Under the pieces are notes generated by a model. That model ran no database searches and was not told the DNA's origin. It saw nothing but the letters and a program-made list of their open reading frames with translations. Positions 35,980 through 44,234 of a stretch of 64,000 bases of DNA are shown here, in pieces. The position numbers were made by a program, and so were the translations under genes. Origin of the DNA: Phaeobacter porticola. Its GTDB lineage: Bacteria > Pseudomonadota > Alphaproteobacteria > Rhodobacterales > Rhodobacteraceae. Every line of letters begins with the position of its first letter. Position 1 is the stretch's first letter. Location: the NCBI RefSeq assembly GCF_001888185.1, contig NZ_CP016364.1:682001-746000 (forward strand). Reading direction: 5' to 3'.

Positions 35980-37071
35980 TCAGGTCTTCGGGGTCAGAAA
36001 GGGAGAGGCGGGCGCTGTGGCCTCGGCCTCTGTCAGGTCAGATGTCAGATCGACAGGCGCGCCGCTGCGGATGCTCTGGTCGGCGGCCAGACAGATCGCC
36101 AGCGAGGCAACGGCGTCCTGCATATGCCGATCCATGTTTAGGTCGTCGGCAATGACGCGCAGCATATGGGCCTGTTCAGCGGCGCAGAGGGCATTGTGAT
36201 CGGGCTCTGCGGGCAGGTCGATGCGTCGGTCCGGGGTGCCTTGCGTGCTGCGATGTACGATCAGGCTGCCGACGGCGGTATGGCTGTCCACATCGTCCGA
36301 GCCGCTCTTGTCTGTTTCGGTGATCGAGACGGAACCATTCGGGGATACCACGTCTTTTACGAAATAGGCGGTTTCGGACATCATCGGTCCCCAGCCGGCC
36401 TCGTACCAGCCGACGGAGCCGTCGGAGAAACTCACCTGAAACTGGCCGTAGTTATACATATCCTCGGCGATCTCATCCGACAGGCGCAGGCCGATGCCAT
36501 GGACGCGCTGTGGCGTGGCATCGGTGATCTGGCACATCACATCGACGTAATGCACACCGCAATCCACGATCGGAGAGGTGGTCTGCATCAGCGCCTTATG
36601 GGTGTCCCATGTCGGCCCATCGGACTGCTGGTTGAGGTTCATGCGGAACACATAAGGCGGGCCGAGATCGCGTGCCTCGGCAATCAGACGCTGCCAGCTG
36701 GGGTGGTGGCGTAGGATATAGCCCACCATCAACTTGCGGCCAAGACGGCGGGCGGTATCGGTTACGGCGCGGGCATCGGCAACCGTGGTGGCCAGCGGCT
36801 TTTCAACAAAAACATCCGCACCGGCCTCCATCGCAGCGATGGCATAGGGCGCGTGGCTGTCGGAATAGGTGGCGATGACCACCAGATCGGGTTTGGTCTG
36901 CGCCAACGCCTGATGGAAATCGCTATAGACCGGATAGTTCTGCAAGGGGGCCTGTGCGGCCGCGCCAGAGCGGTTGACGAGGCCGACAATGTGCGCGGTT
37001 TCGTCATGGTGATGGGCCAGAGCATGGGAAAACCCCATATTGCCGAGGCCTGCAATCAGAACACGGGTCAT
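35980..37071 (-). CDS. Gfo/Idh/MocA-family oxidoreductase
   Basis: This 363-aa protein has an N-terminal Rossmann fold (IAGLGNMGFSHALAHH) and the EKPLATT motif whose Lys is important for catalysis in this family, followed by the family's C-terminal alpha/beta domain. Members use NAD(P) on sugars or act as NAD-dependent glycosidases. Its position between permeases and ATPase of an amino-sugar transporter suggests it processes the imported saccharide. The reaction is unknown. Confidence 0.87.
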   Translation of the reverse strand: MTRVLIAGLGNMGFSHALAHHHDETAHIVGLVNRSGAAAQAPLQNYPVYSDFHQALAQTKPDLVVIATYSDSHAPYAIAAMEAGADVFVEKPLATTVADARAVTDTARRLGRKLMVGYILRHHPSWQRLIAEARDLGPPYVFRMNLNQQSDGPTWDTHKALMQTTSPIVDCGVHYVDVMCQITDATPQRVHGIGLRLSDEIAEDMYNYGQFQVSFSDGSVGWYEAGWGPMMSETAYFVKDVVSPNGSVSITETDKSGSDDVDSHTAVGSLIVHRSTQGTPDRRIDLPAEPDHNALCAAEQAHMLRVIADDLNMDRHMQDAVASLAICLAADQSIRSGAPVDLTSDLTEAEATAPASPFLTPKT

Positions 37072-37114
37072 TGGCTGTCTCCTGAATGGCGGTTCAGCTG
37101 CATGGCGATTGAGT

Positions 37115-37189
37115 GCGCCGGACCAAGAGATGACAGAGGTCTGCCATCTTGGGGGGCTGGTCCGGCGCGGCCCGGCATTGCAGCCGGGC
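37115..37189 (-). promoter_or_regulatory. Two consecutive stem-loops between permease and oxidoreductase genes
   Basis: The first has perfect 11-bp arms GCGCCGGACCA (37115-37125) and TGGTCCGGCGC (37158-37168), and partly complementary sequence continues inside. The second is GCCCGGC-attgca-GCCGGGC (37170-37189), a perfect 7-bp stem. No T tract is present. They lie in the 142-bp gap within the operon, so mRNA processing or differential expression is likely. Confidence 0.6.
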
Positions 37190-37213
37190 AGGGGGATGGG
37201 TTGAGCGGTAGCA

Positions 37214-38056
37214 TCATTTCACCGCCCCGGAGGTGATGCCGCGAATGAGCTGGCGTGAGAAAATCACATAGAGCACCATCACCGGCAGGATCGCCATCGA
37301 CAGGGCGGATAGCACGGCGTTCCAGTCGGTGACGAACTGCCCGATGAAGACCTGGCTGCCGAGCGTTAGCGTCTTGGTCTCCTCGGCCGGGGCCAGGATC
37401 AGCGGGAACCAGAGGTCGTTCCAGATCGGGATCATGTTGAAAACCGCGACCGTCGCCATGGCTGGACGCACCAGCGGCAGGACCAGCCGGAAGAAGATGG
37501 TGTATTCCGACAACCCGTCGATGCGGCCGGCGTTTTTCAGATCGTCGCTCACCTGTTTCATAAATTCCGACAGGATGAACACCGCCAGCGGCAGCCCTTG
37601 CGCGGTATAGACAAGGATCAGCGCGGTCAGCGTGTTCACCAGGCCGGTGTCCACCATCAGCTCCAGAATGGCGACGGTGCCGATGCGGATCGGGATCATG
37701 ATGCCCAGGGCGAGGTACAGGCCGAGCAGCATATTGCCCTTGAACCGGTACTCCGCGAGGGCAAAGGCGGCCATGGCGCCAAACAGCAGCACAAGTGCGA
37801 GGGAGACCACGGTGACAATCATTGAGTTCTGGAAGTAGAGGAAGAAATCCCCCTGCTTCAGGACGGTCTGATAGCCGACCAGCGAGAATGTGTCGGACGT
37901 GGGCAGCGCGAGCGGATCACGAAAGATCGCTTTGCGGGTTTTGAAGCTGTTCACCAGAATGACGAAGACCGGAAACAGGGCGATCAGTGTGTAGGTGATC
38001 AGCGCACCATGGGCAAGGATGCTGTTGAACGGGTTTGAACGGGATTTATGCATCAT
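37214..38056 (-). CDS. Carbohydrate ABC transporter permease (MalG type)
   Basis: This roughly 280-aa inner-membrane protein has about six spans. The cytoplasmic EAA loop, here NAGRIDGLSEYTIFFRLVLP, docks on the ATPase. Two adjacent ATGs (38056 and 38053) follow GAGG; the second has the better spacing. The longer frame up to 38119 overlaps the previous gene. It pairs with the MalF-type permease just upstream. Confidence 0.92.
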   Translation of the reverse strand: MMHKSRSNPFNSILAHGALITYTLIALFPVFVILVNSFKTRKAIFRDPLALPTSDTFSLVGYQTVLKQGDFFLYFQNSMIVTVVSLALVLLFGAMAAFALAEYRFKGNMLLGLYLALGIMIPIRIGTVAILELMVDTGLVNTLTALILVYTAQGLPLAVFILSEFMKQVSDDLKNAGRIDGLSEYTIFFRLVLPLVRPAMATVAVFNMIPIWNDLWFPLILAPAEETKTLTLGSQVFIGQFVTDWNAVLSALSMAILPVMVLYVIFSRQLIRGITSGAVK

Positions 38057-38063
38057 CGGATCC

Positions 38064-38990
38064 TCAGAACTGGTAGCGGCGCAGACGGGTCTGGATGCCG
38101 AAGAGATAGATACAGACACCGATCAGAATGATCCCGAACATGGCGGTGGCAATGGCGGACCCCATATGCGGATCGCCCAGTTGCAGCTGAAAGCCGAAGA
38201 AGGTGCGATACATAAATGTGCCAAGGATATCGGTGGAGAAATCCGGCCCGGCGAGCGCGCCTTGGGTGGTGTAAATCAGGTCGAACGCATTGAAGTTGCC
38301 CACAAATGTCAGGATTGAGATGATCCCGATGGACGGCAGGATCAGCGGCAGTTTGATCTTCCAGAAGGCGGACATGCCGGTGATACCATCAACCTCACCC
38401 GCCTCGATCACCTCTTCGGGGATCGACAGCAGGGCTGCGTAGATCAGCATCATCGGGATGCCGACAAATTGCCAGACAGAGATCAGCGCCAGCGTGGTCA
38501 GCGCGTAGTCTTCTTTGCCCAGCCACGGGGCGAACAGCCATTTCAGGCCGATGGCGTCCAAGAGGTCGGGGGTGATGCCCCAGATTGGCGAGAGGATCAG
38601 TTTCCAGGCAAAGCCGACGATGACAAAGCTGAGGATGGTCGGCACAAAGATGGCGGTACGATAGAGCGCTGCAAACCGGAGCCGGGGATGGCTGAGGATC
38701 GCCGCCAGTGCCACCCCGATAGGGTTCTGCACCAGCATATGAACAAAGAAGAACCAGAAGTTGTTGCCAAGCGCATTCCAGAACTGTTCCGACCAATTGG
38801 GGTTGCCAAACAGGGTCTCGAAATTCGCAAGGCCCACAAATTGGCGGATCTGGTCGCTCTCGCTGTAAAGCGCGAGCCGCAGAGTATTGAACAGCGGGAA
38901 AATCATGATGGCGGTGTAGACCAGCACAGCGGGCGCCAGAAAAACGGCGATATGCCAACGTCTGCGCGGTTTATAAGGGGTGTTTTGCAT
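38064..38990 (-). CDS. Carbohydrate ABC transporter permease (MalF type)
   Basis: This 308-aa inner-membrane protein has about six spans and the EAA loop EAGEVDGITGMSAFWKIKLP. The ATG at 38990 (MQNTPYK) is chosen; another ATG at 39002 would add four residues. It follows the binding-protein gene after an 83-bp gap containing a stem-loop. Confidence 0.92.
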   Translation of the reverse strand: MQNTPYKPRRRWHIAVFLAPAVLVYTAIMIFPLFNTLRLALYSESDQIRQFVGLANFETLFGNPNWSEQFWNALGNNFWFFFVHMLVQNPIGVALAAILSHPRLRFAALYRTAIFVPTILSFVIVGFAWKLILSPIWGITPDLLDAIGLKWLFAPWLGKEDYALTTLALISVWQFVGIPMMLIYAALLSIPEEVIEAGEVDGITGMSAFWKIKLPLILPSIGIISILTFVGNFNAFDLIYTTQGALAGPDFSTDILGTFMYRTFFGFQLQLGDPHMGSAIATAMFGIILIGVCIYLFGIQTRLRRYQF

Positions 38991-39012
38991 GATGTGTCCC
39001 ATCTGTCGGCGG

Positions 39013-39039
39013 GTCCGGGCCGCATGGGGCCGCCCGGAC
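39013..39039 (-). promoter_or_regulatory. Stem-loop after the sugar-binding-protein gene
   Basis: GTCCGGGC and GCCCGGAC form a perfect 8-bp stem around 11 bases, in the gap between the binding-protein and permease genes. No T tract follows. The position mirrors the hairpin after frcB. Confidence 0.55.
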
Positions 39040-39073
39040 GCCTGAGTGTCAGGTCAGTCAGGTGGTGGCGCGC

Positions 39074-40327
39074 TTACTTCTGCGGCTCGTACCAGCTGGC
39101 CAGACCCTCTTGCAGGTCTGCGCCCAGATCAGCAGGAGCTTTGGTTCCTTTGATCGCAGCGACGGAGGCACCCCAAGTCTCGTTTTCGAGGTTCGGCGTG
39201 CCGCGCGACAGGATCTGATAGGTGGAGCGGATGGTGCTCTCACACTCACCACGCCAGGAGACGAACTCCTGCGCCAGCGGATCTTCCATCGCGACCTCAT
39301 GGTTCGACAGCGAGAAGAAGCCCGGCAGCGCGTTTGCGTAGATGCTGGCGAATTCAGCAGAGCCGACCCAGTTCAGGAAGGTCTTGGCAGCCTCGGCATT
39401 GGGGGAGGCTGCGTTCAGGCCAACCGCGATATCGGTGTGATCCGAGATGTAGCAGGTGTCGCCCGCCGCTTTGACTGGCGGTTTGAAGGCGCCCATTTCA
39501 AAATCAGCCTGAGTGTTGAAGCCGGAGATTTCCCAGCTGCCCGCCGGATAGATTGCAGCGCGGCCCAAGGTGAAGATGTTCTGGCTGTCAGGATAGGTCT
39601 GCGCCTCATAGCCATCGCCCATGTAAGCACCCCATTTCGACAGGGTCTCATAGGGGGCAACCCACTGATCATCGGTCAGTTTCTGCTCACCTGCGATCAG
39701 GGCAAGACGGCCTTCCTCACCCTTCCAGTAGTTCGGGCCAATGTTGTTGTAGCCCATGGTGGCGGCTTCCCACTGGTCGTTGGTGCCCATGGCCAGAGGC
39801 ACGTAGTTGCCGTCTTCCTTGATCTTTTCCAGCGCCGCAAAGAACTCATCTTCGGTTTCGGGCACATTCACGCCCAGCTCGGCAAAGGCGTCTTTGTTGT
39901 AGATGAAGCCGTGGATCACAGAGGCAATCGGCACGCAGAAAGTCGCGGAGCCATCGTCGGTCTGCCATGCGGATTTGGCCACATTGGAGAAGCTGCCCAT
40001 GGCGTCAAGATCTGAGAGATCGGCCAGCTGACCCTTGTCATAAAGGCCAAGCGAAGCATCAAAGGGGCGACAGGTGATCAGATCGCCGGCGCTGCCTGCA
40101 TCCAGTTTGGAGTTCAGCACCGCATTGTATTCTGCCGGGGCAGAGGGGGTGAACTTCAGCTTGATGCCGGGGTTGGCCGCTTCAAAGGCGGGGATAATTT
40201 TGTCCTGCCAAAGGGCGAGGTCGTCATTGCGCCAGCTCTCAATGGTCAGCGTCACGTCTTCAGCAGCTGCGGCGCCGCCGATCATGGTCGAGCCGAGCAG
40301 TGCGAGGGTAAAGAGTTTCCGTGTCAT
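39074..40327 (-). CDS. Sugar ABC transporter substrate-binding protein (family 1 solute-binding)
   Basis: This 417-aa periplasmic protein has a signal peptide ending GGAAAAE near residue 22. The mature start is VTLTIESWRNDDLALWQ, and GSAGDLITCRPFDAS is a typical ligand-lobe segment of family 1 solute-binding proteins. GGAGAT precedes the ATG. It lies 77 bp after the murQ-like gene and is predicted to bind GlcNAc, a GlcNAc oligomer or a MurNAc-containing fragment; the ligand is inferred from the neighbours. Confidence 0.9.
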   Translation of the reverse strand: MTRKLFTLALLGSTMIGGAAAAEDVTLTIESWRNDDLALWQDKIIPAFEAANPGIKLKFTPSAPAEYNAVLNSKLDAGSAGDLITCRPFDASLGLYDKGQLADLSDLDAMGSFSNVAKSAWQTDDGSATFCVPIASVIHGFIYNKDAFAELGVNVPETEDEFFAALEKIKEDGNYVPLAMGTNDQWEAATMGYNNIGPNYWKGEEGRLALIAGEQKLTDDQWVAPYETLSKWGAYMGDGYEAQTYPDSQNIFTLGRAAIYPAGSWEISGFNTQADFEMGAFKPPVKAAGDTCYISDHTDIAVGLNAASPNAEAAKTFLNWVGSAEFASIYANALPGFFSLSNHEVAMEDPLAQEFVSWRGECESTIRSTYQILSRGTPNLENETWGASVAAIKGTKAPADLGADLQEGLASWYEPQK

Positions 40328-40404
40328 TCAGTATCTCCCAGTTTGCATGTTTGGTATTTTTAATCAGGGTCTTGGTGACCTCTTGGGTGGCGCGTGGCCG
40401 ACCG

Positions 40405-41346
40405 TTACACCTGTGCGAGCGCGGCTCGCAGGTTGTTCTTGTTGTGGCGCAGCAGTGTTTCTGCCGCGGTGGGTGAGGCGGCCCCCTGCAGCAGCAGAAT
40501 AGCGGGTTTCACCGCACCGCCGGTTTGATCCAGCGCGCGGGCCGCGGCCTCTGCGTCCTGCTGGGTAAGGGTGCTGACAATGCGGATCGCGCGCTGGCGC
40601 AGCTTGGCATTGTCGGCGATGAGGTTGACCATCATACCGTCCATCACATGCCCCATCCGGATACCGGCCAGGGTCGACATCATATTCAGAGCGGCCTTTT
40701 GCGCAGTGCCGGCCCCCATGCGGGTCGATCCTGCGATAACCTCTGGTGGGGTGGGCAGGCAGATCGCTACATCCGCCAGGTTCAGAAGCGGTGTCTTGGC
40801 ATTGTTGGCAATGGCGATGACCTTGGCTCCGGCGGCCTGCGCCGTCCGGGCAAAGCCCATCGGAAAGGGGGTGCTGCCGCTGGCAGAAAGGGCGATGACC
40901 ACATCATTTGCGGCAACAGTCGCAGCGGCTTTGGCACCTGCCGCGTCGTCATCTTCGGTATGGCCGGGCATACGCCCGTTGGCAGGGATGCCGCCAGCCA
41001 TATGAATGGAAATCTGGTCGGCGTTGATGCCGAAGGTGCCGGGCAGCTCTGCGCCATCAGCCAGTGCCATCAGGGCAGAAGATCCTGCGGCCGCGTAATA
41101 CAGATGGCCGCCATTGTGCAGGCTGTTGGTGAGCAGGTCCGCACCGGCCGAGATGGCTGTGCGGGCGCTGGCAACGGCTTCTAATGCACGCAGTTGACCG
41201 TCCAACAGGGTGTCGAGAATCTCCGCATCGGCGCGCAGATCCAGCCCCTGAGCATCAGGGTGCAGCGTCTCTGTCTGCGCCGTAGATTGTGCCTCTGTCT
41301 GCGCAGACGTGCCGGCCTTGGGTGGCTGATCGCTCCTCGATCCCAT
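40405..41346 (-). CDS. murQ: MurQ-like N-acetylmuramic acid 6-phosphate etherase (SIS domain)
   Basis: This 313-aa SIS protein has YYAAAGSSALMALADGAELPG, a GHTEDDDAAGAKAA segment and the C-terminal signature EVIAGSTRMGAGTAQK. E100 and E131 correspond to the two catalytic glutamates of E. coli MurQ (E83 and E114) and keep the same 31-residue spacing. MurQ cleaves the lactyl ether of MurNAc-6-P to give GlcNAc-6-P. The N-terminal 40 residues are Gln/Thr/Ala-rich and longer than usual. GGGGGAGGAA precedes the ATG. It heads the transporter operon and is divergent from the kinase-nagA operon. Confidence 0.85.
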   Translation of the reverse strand: MGSRSDQPPKAGTSAQTEAQSTAQTETLHPDAQGLDLRADAEILDTLLDGQLRALEAVASARTAISAGADLLTNSLHNGGHLYYAAAGSSALMALADGAELPGTFGINADQISIHMAGGIPANGRMPGHTEDDDAAGAKAAATVAANDVVIALSASGSTPFPMGFARTAQAAGAKVIAIANNAKTPLLNLADVAICLPTPPEVIAGSTRMGAGTAQKAALNMMSTLAGIRMGHVMDGMMVNLIADNAKLRQRAIRIVSTLTQQDAEAAARALDQTGGAVKPAILLLQGAASPTAAETLLRHNKNNLRAALAQV

Positions 41347-41381
41347 GTGATTCCTCCCCCTCAGGTGAATGAGAAGTATTT

Positions 41382-41398
41382 AATACCTATACAATACC
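41382..41398 (-). promoter_or_regulatory. 17-bp operator copy, murQ side
   Basis: Read on the minus strand the sequence is GGTATTGTATAGGTATT, identical to 41505-41521 in the opposite orientation. It lies 36 bp before the murQ-like gene. It is probably bound by the GntR regulator encoded at 42423. Confidence 0.75.
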
Positions 41399-41504
41399 AC
41401 TTGTCTACCATTTAATTTTTTTGCAGTGTTTTTCGCCTTTTATCAATGGCTAAGCATACCTGTGGCTTGTCTGGCGGGTCGATAGGTCTTTCTTTTCATT
41501 AAGA

Positions 41505-41521
41505 GGTATTGTATAGGTATT
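41505..41521 (+). promoter_or_regulatory. 17-bp operator copy abutting the kinase start codon
   Basis: GGTATTGTATAGGTATT ends 2 bp before the ATG at 41524, so the repressor would cover the translation start region. Within it the GGTATT half-element is repeated in direct orientation with an 11-bp period. It is the inverted partner of 41382-41398. Confidence 0.75.
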
Positions 41522-41523
41522 GC

Positions 41524-42426
41524 ATGACTGACTCGCATTTTCCATATCTGATCGCCGTGGACGGAGGTGGGACCTCCTGCCGCTTTGCCCTGCTGAAATC
41601 AGGAGCGACACCGCCGCAGCGGCTGGTGGTGACTGGCGGCAGTGCCAATGTTTATACGGCGCCCGATCAGGCGGTTGCGACCCTGAGTGCCGGATTGGCG
41701 GATTTGCAGCGGCAGTCGGGTCTGACCGATGCGGTGTTTTCTCAGATACCGGTCTATGCCGGACTGGCCGGTGTCATTGATCGTGAGTCTGCCGCACGTG
41801 TCGCGGAGGCCCTGCCTCAGGCGCATGTCCGGGTGGAAGATGACCGCATGCCCGCTGTGGTGGGCGCATTGGGAGAGGAGACCGCCAGCCTCATCGGGGT
41901 TGGCACCGGGTCGTTCCTCGGGCGTCAGGTGGCCGGTCAGGTTACCCTTATTGGCGGCCATGGTACGGTTTTGGGGGATGAGGCCTCAGGCGGTTGGCTG
42001 GGGCGGCGTGTGTTGCAGTTGACCCTGCAGGCTGCTGAAGGGGTTGAGCTGATGACGCCGCTTCTACGCAGTTGTTTGCGCGATTATTCCAATGAGACAG
42101 CGAAGATCGTCCGGTTTGCCCAGACCGCTCGGCCGGTGGCCTTTGGCGCCTATGCGCCGCGCGTGGCCAAGGCTGCGGCGGAGGGTGATGCGGCGGGTCA
42201 GCGGCTGATGGCGGAGGGCGCAGAGTATCTGTGCAACGGGCTGCAGGCGCTGGGGCGTCGGCCTGAGGAACCTGTTTACCATATTGGGGGTGTCGCCGCG
42301 CAATACGCCGCCTATCTGCCTGCGGATGTGGCGGATTACCTGCGCGGGGCAGAAGGTTCACCGCTGGACGGCGCGCTGGAGCTGTCACGCCGATTTGCCC
42401 GCGAAATCGCGCAGGAGGTGGTATGA
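41524..42426 (+). CDS. BadF/BadG/BcrA-type kinase, probable N-acetylglucosamine kinase
   Basis: This 300-aa protein of the actin-like ATPase fold begins IAVDGGGTSCRFALLKSG (phosphate-1 motif) and has LIGVGTGSFLGRQV (phosphate-2 type). Members near nag genes phosphorylate GlcNAc to GlcNAc-6-P, and MurNAc is another possible substrate here. No good Shine-Dalgarno sequence is at normal distance: AAGAGG is 17 nt upstream and the 17-bp operator fills the space. It overlaps the GntR gene by 4 bp. Confidence 0.85.
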   Translation: MTDSHFPYLIAVDGGGTSCRFALLKSGATPPQRLVVTGGSANVYTAPDQAVATLSAGLADLQRQSGLTDAVFSQIPVYAGLAGVIDRESAARVAEALPQAHVRVEDDRMPAVVGALGEETASLIGVGTGSFLGRQVAGQVTLIGGHGTVLGDEASGGWLGRRVLQLTLQAAEGVELMTPLLRSCLRDYSNETAKIVRFAQTARPVAFGAYAPRVAKAAAEGDAAGQRLMAEGAEYLCNGLQALGRRPEEPVYHIGGVAAQYAAYLPADVADYLRGAEGSPLDGALELSRRFAREIAQEVV

Positions 42427-43181
42427 CGGTCGAGGATTTCCTGAAACCTGCGGCTTGGTTGGAGGACGCCGCAGGGCCACGCTATGTGCGGCTGCGCCAA
42501 CGGATTGAGGACGGGGTTGAGAGCGGGCTGCTGCCAAAAAGTGCGCCGCTGCCCGCCGAGCGGGAGATTGCCACACTCACCGGGCTGTCGCGGGTCACCG
42601 TACGCCGCGCCATGCAGGATCTGGTGGATCGCGGCATTGTGGTCCAGCGGCAGGGGTCTGGCAGTTTTGTGTCCGATGGCACGCCAAAGGTCGAGCAATC
42701 GCTGTCAAAACTGACGTCTTTTACCGAAGATATGGAGCGGCGCGGCTATGACACCAGCGTTGAGTGGCTGGAGCGCGGTATCCACACTCCGTCGCCGGAG
42801 GAGGTGATGGCGCTGGCGCTTACGTCTGGCGAAGCTGTGGCGCGCATCGCCCGCCTGCGCAGCGCTAACGGGCGACCCATGGCTATTGAGCGGGCCTCGC
42901 TGCCAGTTGATATCCTGCCTAACCCGCAAGCCGTCCAGGGGTCGCTCTACGAGGTGCTGGAACAGTCCGGCAATCGTCCTGTACGGGCCTTGCAGCGTAT
43001 TTCAGCCATCAACCTGCCCGAGCGGGAGGCCCAGATGCTGGGGGTTGAGCCTGGTATGGCGGGGCTGAGCATCGCGCGCACATCTTATTTGCGAAACCGC
43101 CGTGTGGTGGAGTTCACCCGCTCCATCTATCGCGGCGATGCCTATGATTTCGTCGCCGAGCTGAGGCTTGGAACGACCTAA
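42423..43181 (+). CDS. GntR-family transcriptional regulator with UTRA domain
   Basis: This 252-aa regulator has an N-terminal winged helix (LPAEREIATLTGLSRVTVRR, about residues 41-60) and RQGSGSFV at its end. A C-terminal UTRA effector domain, as in NagR/NagQ, follows. The likely effector is an amino-sugar phosphate. It probably represses both divergent operons through the two 17-bp sites at 41382 and 41505, including its own gene. Confidence 0.9.
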   Translation: MTVEDFLKPAAWLEDAAGPRYVRLRQRIEDGVESGLLPKSAPLPAEREIATLTGLSRVTVRRAMQDLVDRGIVVQRQGSGSFVSDGTPKVEQSLSKLTSFTEDMERRGYDTSVEWLERGIHTPSPEEVMALALTSGEAVARIARLRSANGRPMAIERASLPVDILPNPQAVQGSLYEVLEQSGNRPVRALQRISAINLPEREAQMLGVEPGMAGLSIARTSYLRNRRVVEFTRSIYRGDAYDFVAELRLGTT

Positions 43182-43205
43182 CCTGGCAACCCTGAGGAGG
43201 GGACC

Positions 43206-44234
43206 ATGACAGATATCACCAAAATGCGTCGCGAGATCGACGAGATCCCGACGGCTGTCGACCGGTTGCTGAGCCGGGGCGATGCCGACATCGACGCGGT
43301 TGCCGATGCGGTACACGCGCTTGATCCCAATGTCATGGTCACCGTGGCGCGCGGCTCGTCCGATCATGTCTGTACCTACCTGAAATACGCCAGCGAGATT
43401 CTGTTGGGCGTGCCAGTGGCCTCGGTCGGCCCTTCTGTTGCCTCGATCTACAAGGCACCACTACGGCTGAAGGGCGCATTGAGCCTTGCGGTGTCACAAT
43501 CTGGTAAAAGCCCGGACATCGTCGCCATGGCCGAAAGCGCGCGCCGCGACGGCGCACTGGCTGTGGCTTTGACCAATGATGCGGCTTCGCCGTTGGCGGC
43601 AGCGTCGGATCACACACTGGACATTCACGCAGGTCCTGAGTTGAGCGTGGCGGCGACCAAGACCTTTGTGACCTCTGCGGTGGCGGGGCTGTGGTTGCTG
43701 GCAAAATGGGACCGCAATCAGGCCTTGCTGGCGGCGCTCCATACGTTGCCAGATCAATTAGATCGGGCCTGCCGGATTGACTGGCCCGAGGTGCGAGATG
43801 CCATCGGCGCGCGGTCATCCCTGTTCACATTGGGCCGGGGTCAGGCGCTGGCGGTGTCGAATGAGGCGGCGCTGAAGTTCAAGGAAACCTGCCAGCTGCA
43901 TGCAGAGAGCTATTCCTCGGCGGAGGTTCTGCACGGGCCGGTGTCGATTGTGGAAGAGGGGTTCCCGGTGCTTGGCTTTGCGGCGGCGGATGCGGCGGAG
44001 GGCGCGCTGGCGGGCATTGCCGATCAGATCGCGGCTAAGGGCGCGCAGGTCTTTGCCACCACGGATAAGGTCACGGCGGCGCAACGCGTGGACCATGTCC
44101 GCACCGATCATGCGCTGACAGACCCGATTAGTCTGATCGTGTCTTTCTATGCGATGGTCGAGGCCTTTGCTGCGTCGCGCGGGATCGACCCGGATGCACC
44201 GCGTCACCTGAAGAAAGTGACGGAAACGGTATGA
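43206..44234 (+). CDS. SIS-domain aminosugar-phosphate deaminase/isomerase (NagB-II/GlmS-C type)
   Basis: This 342-aa protein has two SIS domains like the isomerase half of GlmS and no glutaminase domain. Visible segments are VARGSSDHVCTYLKYASEI, LAVSQSGKSPDIVAMAESA and KFKETCQLHAESYSSAEVLHGP. In nag operons without classical NagB such proteins convert GlcN-6-P to fructose-6-P and ammonia. It lies 24 bp after the GntR gene and overlaps nagA by 4 bp. Confidence 0.88.
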   Translation: MTDITKMRREIDEIPTAVDRLLSRGDADIDAVADAVHALDPNVMVTVARGSSDHVCTYLKYASEILLGVPVASVGPSVASIYKAPLRLKGALSLAVSQSGKSPDIVAMAESARRDGALAVALTNDAASPLAAASDHTLDIHAGPELSVAATKTFVTSAVAGLWLLAKWDRNQALLAALHTLPDQLDRACRIDWPEVRDAIGARSSLFTLGRGQALAVSNEAALKFKETCQLHAESYSSAEVLHGPVSIVEEGFPVLGFAAADAAEGALAGIADQIAAKGAQVFATTDKVTAAQRVDHVRTDHALTDPISLIVSFYAMVEAFAASRGIDPDAPRHLKKVTETV

